Below the pieces are notes generated by a model. The model was not told where the DNA came from. It ran no database searches and was given only the letters and a program-made list of their open reading frames with translations. From contig JACQWY010000022.1 in the NCBI GenBank assembly GCA_016209015.1, positions 1 to 64,000 on the forward strand: DNA of 64,000 nucleotides. The letters are read 5' to 3'. This document shows positions 51,242 through 60,999 of this stretch, piece by piece (the stretch's first letter is position 1; each line of letters opens with the position of its first letter). The position numbers and the translations under genes were made by a program. This DNA is from Gammaproteobacteria bacterium (GTDB lineage Bacteria; Pseudomonadota; Gammaproteobacteria; Ga0077536).

Positions 51242-51913
51242 TCAGACCAGCAGCCACACCACGGTCGCGACGATCCAGCTCGCCTCGTTCGCGACTTCGC
51301 TGAGCGCCGATCCCAAACGATTGCGATCGAAGCCCGCCTCGCGAATGGCGAGGCCGAGCTGGCCCAGGCGCGTGCAGATCGTCACGTGGCCGGCGACGAC
51401 GCCGAGCGGCGAGAGCCCGCCGCCGCCGACGCGCGCGATGTTCCAGGCGAGCGTGAGCTGCGGTACGGCCTTGAAGAAGACCGCGAGCCAGCCCCGCACG
51501 ATCGGATCGGCGATCGTCATGCGGCGGGCGCGGGCGAGCGCGATCGTGACCGCGACACCGGCGCCGGCGACGAGCGTGGTCAGGGTGTCGATGTCCGTCC
51601 AGCGCGCCTGACCGCGCACCAGCATCACCGCGAGATCGAGCCCGATGATTGCGGTCCACAGCGCGTAGACGGCGACGGTCTGCGTTGTGACCCGGCTCGG
51701 CCAGGCGCGGTGCGCGCGCAGCGCGAGCCGGAAATTGATCAGCAGGAACGCTTCCCAGAATCCGAACCAGGAGAGACTCACGCCTTCGGTCGTGTGCAGC
51801 ATGTGCAGCGCCTGGCTGCCGCCGAAGAGCAGGGCGCAGCCGAGCTGCACCGCGAAGAGCGCGTCGGCGACGAGTCGATCGCGCGGCAGCGGCCGCGCCG
51901 GGGCTTCGCTCAT
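51242..51913 (-). CDS. Membrane protein of unknown function
   Basis: The 223-residue protein has about six predicted hydrophobic segments (for example VADALFAVQLGCALLF, and VTIALARARRM near the middle). There is a QALHMLHTTEGVSLS motif in the first loop. The gene is on the opposite strand to the CDF transporter and shares a 41-bp hairpin-bearing gap with it. ATG 51913 is a weak start with no clear RBS. No family recognised. Confidence 0.65.
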   Translation of the reverse strand: MSEAPARPLPRDRLVADALFAVQLGCALLFGGSQALHMLHTTEGVSLSWFGFWEAFLLINFRLALRAHRAWPSRVTTQTVAVYALWTAIIGLDLAVMLVRGQARWTDIDTLTTLVAGAGVAVTIALARARRMTIADPIVRGWLAVFFKAVPQLTLAWNIARVGGGGLSPLGVVAGHVTICTRLGQLGLAIREAGFDRNRLGSALSEVANEASWIVATVVWLLV

Positions 51914-51970
51914 GTGGGGATCCCGCGGCGGAGGAGTGCCGGGACGGCGGCGCCGTCCCGGCGGCAGGGC

Positions 51971-53050
51971 TCAGAGCAGGGGCACGACCTTCTTCATGAA
52001 CTCGCGTGCGACGTCGCGCAGGTGCACGAGCGGCGGCAGCAGGCTGACTTCCTTCAGACCCGCGCGACCGGCCGCGCGGATCTGCTCGGCGACCTCCGCG
52101 GGACCGCCGACGATGCACGTGCCCTGGATCATCTCGGGCGTGAGCAGCGGGCGCTCGACCGCGGGGTAGTAGCTGCAGTGACCCTCGTGGAGCAACTGGT
52201 GCGCTTTCTCCGCCGGCAGCGGGATGTGCTTCACGCGCTCGAGATACTGGTCCCAGATGTTGCGCATGAACGGCGGGATGACGTTGTCGTCCTTCGTGTA
52301 GCGCCAGATCTCGTAGACGAAATGCAGCGCCGTGACGACCCACGAGCCCGCGACCTCGACCACGCGCTCGTCCGTGAGCTTCTCGCCGGGACGCAGTACG
52401 ACGGCATGGCAGAGCGAGACGGTGTGGAAGCTGTCGTCGACGGTGCGTCCGACTTTCTCCGCGCCGGCGCGGATGAGCTCGAGATTCGCCTTCATGATTT
52501 CGGGCTGCTCGTTGAAGATCGATACGAGACCGTCGCCGTAAGCCCCTGCGGCGCGCAGTGCGAGCGGACCGTTCGCCGCGACGTAGATCGGGATCTCGTC
52601 GAAGGTGTTGCGGAAGCCGCCGCCGTGATTCTGCCACTTGATGGCGGTCGTCCTGTCGCGGTAGGAGTAATCGACTTCGTGGCCCTTCAGCATCGCGCGC
52701 ACGACGCGCAGGTATTCGCGGAATTCCTTCACCGGCATCGGGTCCTGGCCCATCACGCGCATCGCGGTGTGGCCCGTGCCGATGCCGAGGAACGTACGGC
52801 CGGGGGCGAGCACGTTGATGGAGGAGATCGACGCGGCGGTCGTCGGCGCGATGCGGGTGCCGGTGATCGCGACGCCCGTGCCGATGTGGATCTTCGACGT
52901 GGCCTGGGCGGCGAGCGCCATCGTGGCGTAGCAGTCGGACCACATCATCTGGGTATCCGGGAACCAGACGGCGTCGTAGCCCCAGTCCTCGAGATCTTTT
53001 GCAATCCGATAATCGGAAATGCGCGTTTGCACGTGACAGCTGAACTTCAT
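51971..53050 (-). CDS. LLM class flavin-dependent oxidoreductase
   Basis: The 359-residue luciferase-fold protein has MKFSCHVQTRISDY, WFPDTQMMWSDCY, and APGRTFLGIGTGHT. It includes conserved YVAANGPLALRAAG. It resembles F420- or FMN-dependent LLM enzymes of the tetrahydromethanopterin reductase-like branch. ATG 53050 has GGGAAGT upstream. It is unlike the LLM at 12253 (no shared C-terminal tail), and is divergent from PhaZ. Confidence 0.85.
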   Translation of the reverse strand: MKFSCHVQTRISDYRIAKDLEDWGYDAVWFPDTQMMWSDCYATMALAAQATSKIHIGTGVAITGTRIAPTTAASISSINVLAPGRTFLGIGTGHTAMRVMGQDPMPVKEFREYLRVVRAMLKGHEVDYSYRDRTTAIKWQNHGGGFRNTFDEIPIYVAANGPLALRAAGAYGDGLVSIFNEQPEIMKANLELIRAGAEKVGRTVDDSFHTVSLCHAVVLRPGEKLTDERVVEVAGSWVVTALHFVYEIWRYTKDDNVIPPFMRNIWDQYLERVKHIPLPAEKAHQLLHEGHCSYYPAVERPLLTPEMIQGTCIVGGPAEVAEQIRAAGRAGLKEVSLLPPLVHLRDVAREFMKKVVPLL

Positions 53051-53359
53051 GTGACTTCCCTCGATTGCTCGTGATGCCGACGCGGCGGGCGCGGCGGCGG
53101 TCGATGTGTGAGGAGCGGGCGTGGCCGCGCTCCGCGATGCGCTGCTCTGACGGCGGCGTCACCGCGCGCCCCGCACGCGGACGGGGCGCATCCCTGCCCC
53201 GCAGTCGCGCAATGCCATGGCGTGGGGCGGACGCAGTCGATTCTACCGGGCCGCCTCGATTCCGCCACAAGATTTGACCGCGACGGCGCGGGGCGGGGAT
53301 GCTGCGCGCGCACATCACTCGTCTATACTGGCCGGGTTCTCAGACACGCGAGGGTCGCC
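53051..53359. other. Divergent intergenic region LLM/phaZ, with a -10-like TATACT
   Basis: A 309-bp, very GC-rich gap. TATACT at 53324-53329 would give a 24-nt leader for phaZ; GAGGG is the ribosome-binding site before the GTG start at 53360. No -35 hexamer is convincing. A frame open from 53108 runs into phaZ without a stop, but its residues are typical of non-coding GC-rich DNA. Otherwise nothing recognised. Confidence 0.45.
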
Positions 53360-54601
<1,242 letters not shown>

Positions 54602-54672
54602 ACCGCCGTGCCGCGTGCTGCGCACGCCGGGCGGATTCGCATAGACTCACGCCTCCACTGGGGGCGAAGACG

Positions 54673-55551
54673 ATGAACGCGGTGCGCTGGCTGCTGACGA
54701 TGGGGCTCATCCTGCTCGGGACGATCGCTCAGGCGGCCGAACCCTGCGACGGTTTTCGGATCGGACGCTACGCCGCGCCGGCGCGCGCCGGCTCCGCGAA
54801 CAGCTGGTGGATCGACGGACCGTCGGGCGTCGTGCTCGTCGACACCCAGCTCCTGCCGTCGGTGACGCGCGAGCTCGTCGAAGTCGCGGAATCCTACACG
54901 GGCAAGAAGGTCGTGCTCGCGTTCGTGCTGCAGCCGACGCCCGAACGCTACAACGGCACGGCCTGGCTCACCGAGCACGGCGTGCGCGTCGTGAGCTCGG
55001 AGCAGGTCGTCAATGCCATCCCGGCGGTCGATCGCCGCACGCGCGAGAATCTCGGGTCACGCTTCCGTCCGGACTATCCTGAAACGCTGGTGCTGCCGCG
55101 GGTATTCGGCGCCGAATCACTGACGGTCGCCGGAGCGGGTCTCGACTTCAAGGTGCACGTCCTCGGCGCCGCCGCCGCGAAAGCGCACATCGCCGTGCAA
55201 CTCGGTTCCCATCTCTTCGTCGGCGACCTGCTCGCGAACCGTCATCATGCGCGGCTCGAGGCCGGCGCGCTCGACGAATGGCTCGCGCGCCTCGACGAGC
55301 TCAGGCGGCTCGGCGCGCAATACCTCTATCCGGGCCGCGGTTACGCCGCCGGTCCCGCGCTCGTCGACAAGCAGGCCGAATATCTCAAAGTCGTGCGCAA
55401 CGAAATCGCGGCCCGGCATCCGCGTGGTCCGATGCCGGCGAATGTCGAGGTGGACATTCTGTCGGGCATCGAGCAGCGCTATCCGGATTACGACAACGCG
55501 GATTTCCTCGCGCCCGGCGTCGAGGCGCTCTGGCGCAAGTACGCCAAGTAG
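54673..55551 (+). CDS. Secreted MBL-fold-like protein with degenerate metal motif
   Basis: The 292-residue protein has a signal peptide ending IAQAAE (about residue 22). It aligns in layout with metallo-beta-lactamase-fold proteins: SANSWWIDGPSGVVLVDTQL, then VLQPTPERYNG where HxHxDH would normally be, and HLFVGDLLANRHH and a late Asp/His. The canonical metal His cluster is replaced (Q-P-T-P), so catalysis may be lost or altered. It is 71 bp after phaZ on the same strand and may be cotranscribed. Confidence 0.6.
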   Translation: MNAVRWLLTMGLILLGTIAQAAEPCDGFRIGRYAAPARAGSANSWWIDGPSGVVLVDTQLLPSVTRELVEVAESYTGKKVVLAFVLQPTPERYNGTAWLTEHGVRVVSSEQVVNAIPAVDRRTRENLGSRFRPDYPETLVLPRVFGAESLTVAGAGLDFKVHVLGAAAAKAHIAVQLGSHLFVGDLLANRHHARLEAGALDEWLARLDELRRLGAQYLYPGRGYAAGPALVDKQAEYLKVVRNEIAARHPRGPMPANVEVDILSGIEQRYPDYDNADFLAPGVEALWRKYAK

Positions 55552-55595
55552 CAGTGAGCGCCCGTTCCCCTCTTTGATTGGCTGGGAATCTTCCG

Positions 55596-55623
55596 TAAAG
55601 CCCGTCGCATCCCATGCCGATAT
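55596..55623 (+). promoter_or_regulatory. Sigma-28 (FliA) promoter, TAAA-N16-GCCGATAT
   Basis: TAAA at 55596-55599 and GCCGATAT at 55616-55623, with a 16-base spacer, agree with the flagellar class 3 consensus TAAA-N15-GCCGATAA. Start would be near 55630, about 55 nt before the chemoreceptor ATG. It places that gene in the motility regulon. Confidence 0.75.
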
Positions 55624-55633
55624 GGGGGTTGGC

Positions 55634-55653
55634 CCCTCGTTCTAGGACGAGGG
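55634..55653 (+). other. Hairpin in the chemoreceptor leader
   Basis: CCCTCGT and ACGAGGG form a 7-bp perfect stem with loop TCTAGG, about 30 bases before the ATG, within the predicted 5' leader. It could modulate translation. It does not match a known riboswitch consensus that I can recall. Confidence 0.45.
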
Positions 55654-55683
55654 CGGCAGGGGACCGAGTCTGGAACGATTTCA

Positions 55684-57309
55684 ATGAAGCTCTTCAAATT
55701 CCTATCCGACCTGCCCGTGGGCATGCGTCTCATGGGCGGGATCTGGGTGATACTCGTGGTGGTCTGGACGTCCATGGTGCTGTGGACGGTGGAAGGTCAG
55801 CGCGACATTTCCACGCGACAGGCCGAGCAGTTCGCCGGCAGCGTGCACGAAATGACGCTCGCGGGACTCACGAGCATGATGATCACCGGCACGGTCGCGC
55901 AACGGCCGCAGTTTCTCGATCAAATCAGGGAGCTGAACAAGATACGGGATCTCCGCGTGCTGCGTGGCGAGCCGGTTCGGACGCAGTTCGGTCCGGGGGA
56001 TCCCGCCGAAAGTGCGAAGGACGATATCGAGCGCAAGGTGCTCGCGACGGGCGAGGTCTACAAGCACGTCGACAAGGACGGCGAGATGCTCCGCGTCGTG
56101 ATGCCGGCCCGCAATCGCACGAACTACCTCGGCAAGAACTGCACGATGTGCCACACCGCGGCGCCCGAGAACGCGGTGCTCGGCGCGGTCAGCATGAACA
56201 TCGATCTCAAGGAAGTGAACGCCGAGGCGAATGCCTTCGGTGAACGTGTCTACCTCTTCGCGGTCCTCGTGAGCCTGCCGACCCTGGCATTCCTGTACTT
56301 CTTCATCACCCGCTTCGTGACCGGCCCGCTCAAGCGGATGACCGGCGGCCTGCAGGACATCGCGGGCGGCGAGGGGGATCTCGCGCATCGTCTGCCGGTG
56401 GTCGGCCACGACGAGATCGGCCAGGCCTCGCTCGCGTTCAACTCCATGATGGAAAACCTCAGCGGGCTCATCCGCCGCGTCCGCGATTCGACGGCCTCGC
56501 TCGCGCGCCATGCCGACGAGCTCTTCGTCGTCACGGACCAGACGAATCAGGGCGTCTCGCGCCAGCGTTCCGAGATCAGTGAATTCGCCGGTGCCATGAA
56601 CCAGATGGCGGGTGCCGTGCAGGACGTCGCCGGCAACGCCCAGCGCGCGGCCCAGGCCGCGCACACGGCCTACGATTCGCTGTCGGCCGGCAAGCAGGTC
56701 GTGATCCGCACCGTGGACGGCATCCAGACCCTCGCCTCCGAGGTCGAGCAGGCCGCGGAAGTCATACGCCGGCTCGAGAAGGACAGCGAGAGCATCAGCA
56801 CCGTGCTGAACGTCATACGCGGCATCGCCGAGCAGACGAACCTGCTCGCGCTGAACGCCGCGATCGAAGCGGCCCGCGCGGGCGACAGCGGTCGCGGATT
56901 CGCGGTCGTGGCCGACGAGGTCCGGTTGCTCGCGACGCGCACGCAGGAATCGACCGAAGAAATCCGCAGCAAGATCGAAGAGCTCCAGAAGGCGACGCGC
57001 GAAGCGGTCGCGGTGATGGACCGCGGTCGTGAACGCGCCCGCGGCGAAGCGGAGCAGGCGGCCGAGGCGAATACCGCGCTCGAGGCGATCAATGCCTCCG
57101 TCACGACCATCAACGAGGTCAATACGCAGATTGCCGCTGCCGCCGAGACGCAGAGTACGGTCGCCCGCGAGATCAGCCGCAACGTCGCGAACATCAGCGA
57201 CGCCGCGGAGCAGAATGCCGAAGCGGCGCGGCGCACGACGGGTGCCGGCGAGGAGCTCGCGCGACTCGCGAAGGAGCTCGACGGCATGGTCCGCCGCTTC
57301 AAGGTTTGA
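55684..57309 (+). CDS. Methyl-accepting chemotaxis protein with periplasmic CxxCH haem motif
   Basis: The 541-residue receptor has TM1 (about 18-36), a periplasmic domain about 37-187 with CTMCH (C153, C156, H157), TM2 about 188-208, HAMP about 208-262, and a cytoplasmic domain with the tip region [20 protein letters not shown]. The CxxCH signature in the sensor predicts covalently bound c-type haem, making it a redox, O2 or NO sensor. The leader has a sigma-28 promoter. No CheR/CheB pentapeptide tail. Monocistronic. Confidence 0.92.
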   Translation: MKLFKFLSDLPVGMRLMGGIWVILVVVWTSMVLWTVEGQRDISTRQAEQFAGSVHEMTLAGLTSMMITGTVAQRPQFLDQIRELNKIRDLRVLRGEPVRTQFGPGDPAESAKDDIERKVLATGEVYKHVDKDGEMLRVVMPARNRTNYLGKNCTMCHTAAPENAVLGAVSMNIDLKEVNAEANAFGERVYLFAVLVSLPTLAFLYFFITRFVTGPLKRMTGGLQDIAGGEGDLAHRLPVVGHDEIGQASLAFNSMMENLSGLIRRVRDSTASLARHADELFVVTDQTNQGVSRQRSEISEFAGAMNQMAGAVQDVAGNAQRAAQAAHTAYDSLSAGKQVVIRTVDGIQTLASEVEQAAEVIRRLEKDSESISTVLNVIRGIAEQTNLLALNAAIEAARAGDSGRGFAVVADEVRLLATRTQESTEEIRSKIEELQKATREAVAVMDRGRERARGEAEQAAEANTALEAINASVTTINEVNTQIAAAAETQSTVAREISRNVANISDAAEQNAEAARRTTGAGEELARLAKELDGMVRRFKV

Positions 57310-57326
57310 TCGACCTCCACCTCTTG

Positions 57327-57356
57327 GGCCGCGGCGCTCCGGTACCGCGGCCTTTT
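57327..57356 (+). terminator. Rho-independent terminator after the chemoreceptor gene
   Basis: GGCCGCGG (57327-57334) and CCGCGGCC (57345-57352) form a perfect 8-bp stem with a 10-nt loop and are followed by TTTT. It lies 17 bases after the stop codon, in the sense orientation. Confidence 0.75.
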
Positions 57357-57444
57357 CGTGTCCGCCTCCGACGCGCGGCCCGCTTGGGGCGCGCAGCGCG
57401 CTGTGCTTGAATACGCCCGGCTTTCAGTTCAGGAGTAGGCAAGC

Positions 57445-58434
57445 ATGCTGACGAAGCGCAAGCTCGGCCGGCTCGGCCCCGAGGTGTCCAGTCTCGGTCT
57501 CGGCTGCATGGGGATGTCGGAGTTCTACGGCGAGGCCGAGGAGGCCGAATCGGTCAAGGTCGTCCACGAGGCGCTCGCACTCGGGATGAACTTCCTCGAC
57601 ACCTCGGACATGTATGGCCCGTGCACGAACGAGCTCCTGCTCGGCAAGGCGCTCACGGGGCGCCGCGAGCAGGTGGTGCTCGCCACGAAATTCGGCATCG
57701 TGCGCACGCCGGACGGCGGTTTCGGGGGGGTGAACGGACGGCCGGAGTACGTGAAGGCCTGCTGTGATGCGAGCCTGAAGCGTCTGAAGACCGATTACAT
57801 CGATCTCTACTACCAGCACCGGGTCGACCCGAACGTGCCGATCGAAGAGACGGTGGGCACGATGGGCGATCTCGTGCAGGCGGGGAAGGTGCGCTTCATC
57901 GGGTTGTCGGAAGCGGCCGCGCCGACGCTACGCCGTGCCTGCCGCGAGCACCCGGTCACGGCGCTGCAGACGGAGTACTCGCTGTGGTCGCGCGATCCCG
58001 AGGACGGTCTGCTCGCGACCTGTGTCGACCTCGGCATCGCGTTCGTCGCCTACAGCCCGCTCGGTCGCGGCTTTCTGTCCGGACAGATCCGCAGCCCGGA
58101 CGACCTCGAGGAAGGGGATTTCAGGCTGCTCACGCCCCGCTTCCAGGGCGAGAACTTCCAGCGCAATCTCGACGTCGTCGACGAGATCCGCGAGCTCGCC
58201 GCGCAGCGCGGCTGCACGGCGGCGCAACTCGCGCTCGCCTGGGTGCTGTCACGCGGTGAGCACATCGTGCCGATTCCGGGGACGACGAAGGTGGCGCGGC
58301 TGCACGAGAACGCGGCGGCCGACCGTCTCCGGCTGACGGTGCAGGAGCTCGAAGCGATCGAGGCGGTGGCGCCGCGCGGCTTCAGCGCCGGCGAGCGCTA
58401 CGACGCCGGACGCATGAAGATGATGAACCTCTAA
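57445..58434 (+). CDS. Aldo/keto reductase
   Basis: The 329-residue protein has the complete AKR set: D and Y in DTSDMYG, K in LATKFG, H in YYQHRVD, and NADPH-binding [14 protein letters not shown]. Similar to the YakC/AKR13-like group. It is intact, unlike the frameshifted homologue at 46655, and can serve as its template for alignment. A ribosome-binding site (AGGAG) precedes ATG 57445. Terminates convergent with the hydantoinase remnant, whose end overlaps it by a few bases. Confidence 0.88.
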   Translation: MLTKRKLGRLGPEVSSLGLGCMGMSEFYGEAEEAESVKVVHEALALGMNFLDTSDMYGPCTNELLLGKALTGRREQVVLATKFGIVRTPDGGFGGVNGRPEYVKACCDASLKRLKTDYIDLYYQHRVDPNVPIEETVGTMGDLVQAGKVRFIGLSEAAAPTLRRACREHPVTALQTEYSLWSRDPEDGLLATCVDLGIAFVAYSPLGRGFLSGQIRSPDDLEEGDFRLLTPRFQGENFQRNLDVVDEIRELAAQRGCTAAQLALAWVLSRGEHIVPIPGTTKVARLHENAAADRLRLTVQELEAIEAVAPRGFSAGERYDAGRMKMMNL

Positions 58435-59671
58435 ATAGCGCGCCGCAGCGCGCTCGGCGCGCCTGCTCGCCGTCGCCGCCTGGTCGACGGCGAGCGTACG
58501 GCCCTCGCCGCGGAACACCACGCCGTAGACGGCTTCGGCCTGTGCGCGGCTCACCCGGTTCTCGGCGACGTCGTGACGCACGCGCTCGACGTCGCGCTCG
58601 AGCGGATCGCCGTAGCCGCCGCCGCAAACGCGTCCGCGCACGAACTCGCCGACCGCGACCTCGAGATTCACGAAGCCTTCGACTTTCGTCTCGCGCCCTG
58701 CCGCATCGATCAGGTGATCCTCCGAACGAGTGCCGTCGCGGCCGCCGCGCACGCCCCGCGGCGGCGTGCGCCAGCCGTCGGGGGCGGCGACGACGCGCAG
58801 CGGATGATTGCGCGGTCCGTAGACGACCTCGGTACCCGGGGCGCCGCGGAAGCGTCCCGCGCCGCCCGAATCCGGCAGCAGGCGCAGACTCTTCACGAGC
58901 AGCGGATATTTCTGCTCGTCGAGCTCGACGCTGTCGCGGTACAGCAGGCCCGCGCCGACCGGGATGAGGAGATTGATCCAGCCGTCCGCGCGCGGCGATG
59001 CGGGACCGCCTCCGCCCATCAGGAACATCTGGTTGATGAAATCGCGATCCTCTTTGCGCGCATCCCGTCCGGAGACGACCGCGCAGCCGACGGTCAGTGC
59101 GGTATTGCCCTCGGCGAGGCCCCAGCCGTCGCCGATGCCGGCGAATGCCGATTGCGTGGCGTTCACGAGCCGATCGCCGACGTTCGTCGCGTCACCGAAC
59201 AACGGTGCGGGAAGCGCGGAATGCCGACGACGCAGTTCTCGCGCAAGCGAACGCGGATGCGCCGGAACGTGCCGGCATTGTGCGGAATGTCGTAGTCGAG
59301 GCAGTTGAAGACGCCGGTCATTGCATTGTTGATCGCGCAGGCCATGGTCTCGTTGAGCCCGCACGGCACGCAGTCGATGTTCTCGCGCAGATCGATGTCG
59401 ATGGCGGCCGCGTCCGGATCGATGTCGAGGATGACCTTCAGCGGTATGCCATCGGGGATGACGCCGGGAATCGGATCGTGCTGCGTGGTATTGACGAGAC
59501 GGCCCTTGGGCAGCCGTTCGATCGCCTGCACTCTGCGCCGCTCCGAATAGTCGAACCAGGCAGCGACGAATATGCGCAGCGTCGCCGCACCGTATTGCTC
59601 GACGAGCGTCTGCAGGCGCCGTTCCCCGATGCGCGCCGCAGCGATCGCCGCGAGGTAATCGCGGGCCCGGA
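58431..59671 (-). pseudogene. Hydantoinase B/oxoprolinase remnant (5'-truncated, frameshifted)
   Basis: Coding character of the hydantoinase B family runs from RDYLAAIAAARIGERRLQTL (about 59670) through GVIPDGIPLKVILDID and DIPHNAGTFRRIRV. It then shifts frame near 59190-59215 into ATNVGDRLVNATQSAFAGIG and continues to VCGGGYGDPLERD and a probable end at a TAG (58431-58433) after another 1-nt shift. The N-terminal third of HyuB is missing. Part of a decayed operon with the HyuA remnant. Confidence 0.8.
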
Positions 59672-60480
59672 TTTCACGAGGTAGATCGGGCGCTCGATCA
59701 TGTCCTCGACGTGCATCACGCCGCCGATGGAGGCGCTGACGAGCAGGTCGCCGGTGTAGCCCGAGGCCGCGAGGTTCTGCTCGAGGAGCCGAAGCTGCTC
59801 CTGCATGAGCGGTTTCAATGATGCGTCGATGGCGGTCGCCGAGGCGCGCGGATATTCGCGGATGATCGGATTCAGCTCGTGCGAGAGCGTGTACGGCACA
59901 CCGGGAAACTGCTCCGCGATGAGCTCGCCGACGCGCTTCTCATGCACGGGGTTCGCGATCGACCACAGCAGGCACACGGCAATCGCCTCGATGTCGTCCG
60001 CCGCGAGATCGCCGAGGATCCTGCGGACCTCATCCTCGTCGAGCACCCGCACCACGCCGCCCTCGGCGTCGATGCGCTCCGGTACCTCGAACGTGAGGCG
60101 TCGCGGCACGTAGGGCTCGGGATATTAGACGTCGAGCTGATGCGGATTGAGCTTGCCGCCCTGGCGGTAGACGAGGATGTCCGGAAAGCCCGCCGTGAGC
60201 AGCATTGCCGTGCGCGCGGTGCACTGGGTGACGATGGCGTTCGTCGAGCGCGTCGTGCCGTAAATGAAGAGGTCCGTCTCCCCGAGCAGCGTTTCGGCGG
60301 ACTTGCCGAGCCGCGATGCGGCGTCGCCGATCGCGGCGGCGACTCCGAGGAAGTTCTGCCCGGGATCCATCAGCGCCTTGCCGATCGCGACGATGCCCGT
60401 GCGGTCGGCAATCACCGCGTCGGTGAACGTGCCGCCCGTGTCGATGGAGATGCGATAGCCGATGCGAACCTCGCTGGCGA
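59672..60480 (-). pseudogene. Hydantoinase A remnant (start lost, in-frame stop, 3' deleted)
   Basis: From about 60470 the frame encodes RIGYRISIDTGGTFTDAVI, the HyuA N-terminus, with no usable start codon. It then runs through TTRSTNAIVTQ to NPHQLDV, where an in-frame TAA (60127-60125) interrupts before YPEPYVPRRLTFEVPERI, which continues in the same frame. Coding ends near 59672 at YLVKSGPA and switches directly to HyuB sequence. The remaining roughly 450 residues of HyuA and the start of HyuB are absent, indicating an internal deletion. Confidence 0.82.
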
Positions 60481-60500
60481 CTGCGGACCGGAGGTGACCG

Positions 60501-60890
60501 TCAGATCCGCGCGGCGACGAGCTCCACTTCGATGAGCCACTCGGGCTTCACCAGCGCGGAAACGAAGACCGCGGTTGCCGCCGGCCGGCAGGCGCCGAGA
60601 TGGCGGCTGCGCGCGGCCGCGTAGGCGGGGAAATTCTCCGCACCGACGACGTAGGCGTTGAGGCGCACGATATCTTCGACACCCATGCCGGCGCCGGCAA
60701 GGATCGCGAGGAGGTTCTGCCAGACCTGCTCGGCCTGTTCCTCGGCGCTCGCGGGCGTCGTGCCGTCGGGACGCACGCCGACCTGACCGGCCGTCATGAG
60801 GATGCGCGCATCCGGCGGAATGACGACGCCGTGGCTGTAGACGTTGTTGAACGGCGGCATGATGCCGCTCGGATTGACCGGTTCCAGCAT
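60501..60890 (-). CDS. RidA family protein
   Basis: The 129-residue protein has the RidA/YjgF fold: MLEPVNPSGIMPPFNNVYSH opening, GQVGVRPDG, QVWQNLLAILAGAG and LVKPEWLIEVELVA at the end. An Arg usual in the active site is replaced here by Lys/Pro in LVKPEW, so imine deaminase activity is uncertain. ATG 60890 has GGGGGAATCC upstream (weak). It lies directly before the HyuA remnant and may have been in that operon. Confidence 0.85.
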   Translation of the reverse strand: MLEPVNPSGIMPPFNNVYSHGVVIPPDARILMTAGQVGVRPDGTTPASAEEQAEQVWQNLLAILAGAGMGVEDIVRLNAYVVGAENFPAYAAARSRHLGACRPAATAVFVSALVKPEWLIEVELVAARI

Positions 60891-60999
60891 GGATTCCCCC
60901 TTCGAGTTGGATCGCACCAGAGACAGCCGCCGCGCGTGGCGGCGGCCTCTCCATCATGCCAGCCGGCGCGGGGAGCGGAAACCCGCGCCGCTGGTCGGC

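Noticed and set aside
49812-53318. A 1168-codon open frame on the minus strand overlapping the CDF transporter, a membrane protein and an LLM gene
   Set aside because: It runs antisense or out of frame to well-supported genes, is rich in Arg/Ala/His, and lacks a ribosome-binding site. High GC content suppresses stop codons, which explains its length.
55552-55683. A c-di-GMP or other riboswitch in the chemoreceptor leader
   Set aside because: The leader has a small hairpin but lacks the conserved tetraloop/receptor and core sequences of GEMM or other families that I could recognise; the sigma-28 promoter explains the sequence better.
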